Shown piece by piece: positions 4,271-5,032 of a stretch of DNA of 5,032 nt. Under the pieces are notes generated by a model, which ran no database searches, was not told where the DNA came from, and saw only the letters and a program-made list of their open reading frames with translations. Numbering within the stretch: position 1 is the stretch's first letter; each line of letters begins with the position of its first letter. Made by a program: the position numbers and the translations under genes. Origin of the DNA: Methanomassiliicoccaceae archaeon UBA72 (GTDB taxonomy: Archaea > Thermoplasmatota > Thermoplasmata > Methanomassiliicoccales > Methanomethylophilaceae); NCBI GenBank assembly GCA_002509405.1, contig DAVO01000031.1, forward strand, positions 1-5,032, given 5' to 3'.

Positions 4271-5032
4271 TTTCGTACATACGCGACACGCACCACGTTG
4301 GTGCCCATGTCGACATTCAGCGAATCTGCCACAGGAACGCACTTCGCCCTGAGCACGAAGGCCACTGGGACACCGATGTCCCTGTTTCCAAGAGACTCGT
4401 AGTTGGCCATACCCTTGGCTATCACAACACAAGAATCCGATAACGCATCACTTATGTCATCTGGCACGTTAGACGGTATTCCTATAGCGAATGCCCCTGT
4501 ACCCACGATTCCGTCTAGTTCTGCATCCAGTCCGATACGGAGGGCGTCCTCCATCGTCACGTCGTTGAGTATCGGCATACCTCTTACGACCCCTATCACC
4601 TTTTTTCCGGTCTTCTTGAGCTCCCTTATCAATATTTTATCAAGCTGGCTCTCTCCGCAGTTGTCGAATATGAAAATTATATCTCCGGGGTCCAGGAGCA
4701 CCTTTCTCAGCAGGTCGGTGTCGTCCGACCCTATGCCCTGTGCCAGCAGACCGTCGAACATTCCCGCGAAATCATCCGGGCCGTCTATTGAGCTCGACTG
4801 CCCGAAATCCATGATGTTGCCTGCCAGGGAGACCGTCAGCGCCGCCCTTAGCCTGTCTTCCGAGCCGTCCACGAACTCCCCTGCCTTCGCGAGGAGGCTG
4901 CCGGCCGCCTCGTCGGCCCTCATCTTCAGATCCAGGTACGGGTCGGAAACGCCCATCGCCGCATATGCCTTCCTGTGTACCTCTGTCGCCACCTCGGCGG
5001 AGTTCCGCCCTTCGGCGAATTCTTCGGCGTAC
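4267..5032 (-). CDS. DUF89-family metal-dependent phosphatase, N-terminus cut by right edge
   Basis: The frame stays open to the right edge, giving 254 visible residues; the residues before the in-frame GTG at 4992 (YAEEFAEGRNSAE) look like genuine DUF89 sequence, so that GTG is not the start. Recognisable blocks are DPYLDLK (about residues 30-36), AGNIMDFG (70-77), FDNCGE (122-127) with the metal-binding Asp-Asn pair, VVRGMPILNDVTMEDA (148-163) with the likely third metal ligand Asp157, VIAKGMANYE (203-212) and LRAKC (227-231). Archaeal relatives are near 280-290 residues, so roughly 30 N-terminal residues, including the usual CxxC-containing start, are missing here. Characterised DUF89 proteins are Mn/Ni/Co-dependent phosphatases proposed to remove damaged or unwanted phosphometabolites, including sugar phosphates. 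The substrate of this one is unknown. It precedes the nucleotidyltransferase gene by 30 nt on the same strand, so it may be the first gene of the heptose operon, though DUF89 genes also occur widely elsewhere. Confidence 0.85.
   Translation of the reverse strand, partial: YAEEFAEGRNSAEVATEVHRKAYAAMGVSDPYLDLKMRADEAAGSLLAKAGEFVDGSEDRLRAALTVSLAGNIMDFGQSSSIDGPDDFAGMFDGLLAQGIGSDDTDLLRKVLLDPGDIIFIFDNCGESQLDKILIRELKKTGKKVIGVVRGMPILNDVTMEDALRIGLDAELDGIVGTGAFAIGIPSNVPDDISDALSDSCVVIAKGMANYESLGNRDIGVPVAFVLRAKCVPVADSLNVDMGTNVVRVAYVRN

Noticed and set aside
4990..4992. GTG at 4992 as the start of the DUF89 protein
   Set aside because: The frame continues upstream to the window edge with sequence typical of the family, and the visible part is shorter than full-length relatives; the gene is simply cut by the edge.
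1..5032. CRISPR arrays, tRNA or rRNA genes, insertion sequences, attachment sites
   Set aside because: No spaced direct repeats, tRNA-like cloverleaf, rRNA sequence, transposase or terminal inverted repeats were seen; nearly every base is in a protein-coding gene.

Overview
The window reads as a compact piece of a moderately GC-rich archaeal chromosome. Pointers to an archaeon are a DUF89-family phosphatase, a nucleotidyltransferase with a left-handed beta-helix tail of the kind archaea use to make GDP- and UDP-sugars, frequent AGG/AGA arginine codons, and ribosome binding sites matching the archaeal GGAGGTGAT consensus. A methanogen of the Thermoplasmata/Methanomassiliicoccales type is my best guess. 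That is an impression from sequence style, not a demonstrated placement.

Layout: on the + strand, the C-terminal end of a polyprenyl-phosphate mannosyltransferase-like (DPM1-type) glycosyltransferase enters from the left edge (2-283). It overlaps by 4 nt a complete family-2 glycosyltransferase (280-1170). This gene meets, tail to tail with a 6-nt overlap, a minus-strand gene set read from right to left. That set contains a DUF89 phosphatase cut by the right edge (4267-5032), a 30-nt gap, a sugar-1-phosphate nucleotidyltransferase (3196-4236), a GHMP kinase of the HddA type (2189-3196), and one polypeptide joining a GmhA-type SIS isomerase to a GmhB-type HAD phosphatase (1165-2196). No gene-free stretch exceeds 30 nt.

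The three central minus-strand genes together encode the four activities of the GDP-D-glycero-alpha-D-manno-heptose pathway: sedoheptulose-7-phosphate isomerase (GmhA), heptose-7-phosphate kinase (HddA), heptose-1,7-bisphosphate phosphatase (GmhB) and heptose-1-phosphate guanylyltransferase (HddC). Enzymes for steps 1 and 3 are fused, the kinase for step 2 is encoded just upstream with an 8-nt overlap, and the step-4 gene comes first in the set. Family assignments are strong. The final nucleotidyltransferase specificity (heptose-1-P versus mannose-1-P or glucose-1-P) rests mainly on context.

The likely job of the locus is to make an activated seven-carbon sugar for surface glycans, such as S-layer protein or lipid-linked glycan, with the two + strand glycosyltransferases as plausible but unproven users. 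The points most worth a second look are a full bacterial-type heptose pathway in an apparent archaeon, the GmhA-GmhB fusion, the neighbouring DUF89 phosphatase, and a nine-A slippery run inside the nucleotidyltransferase gene.
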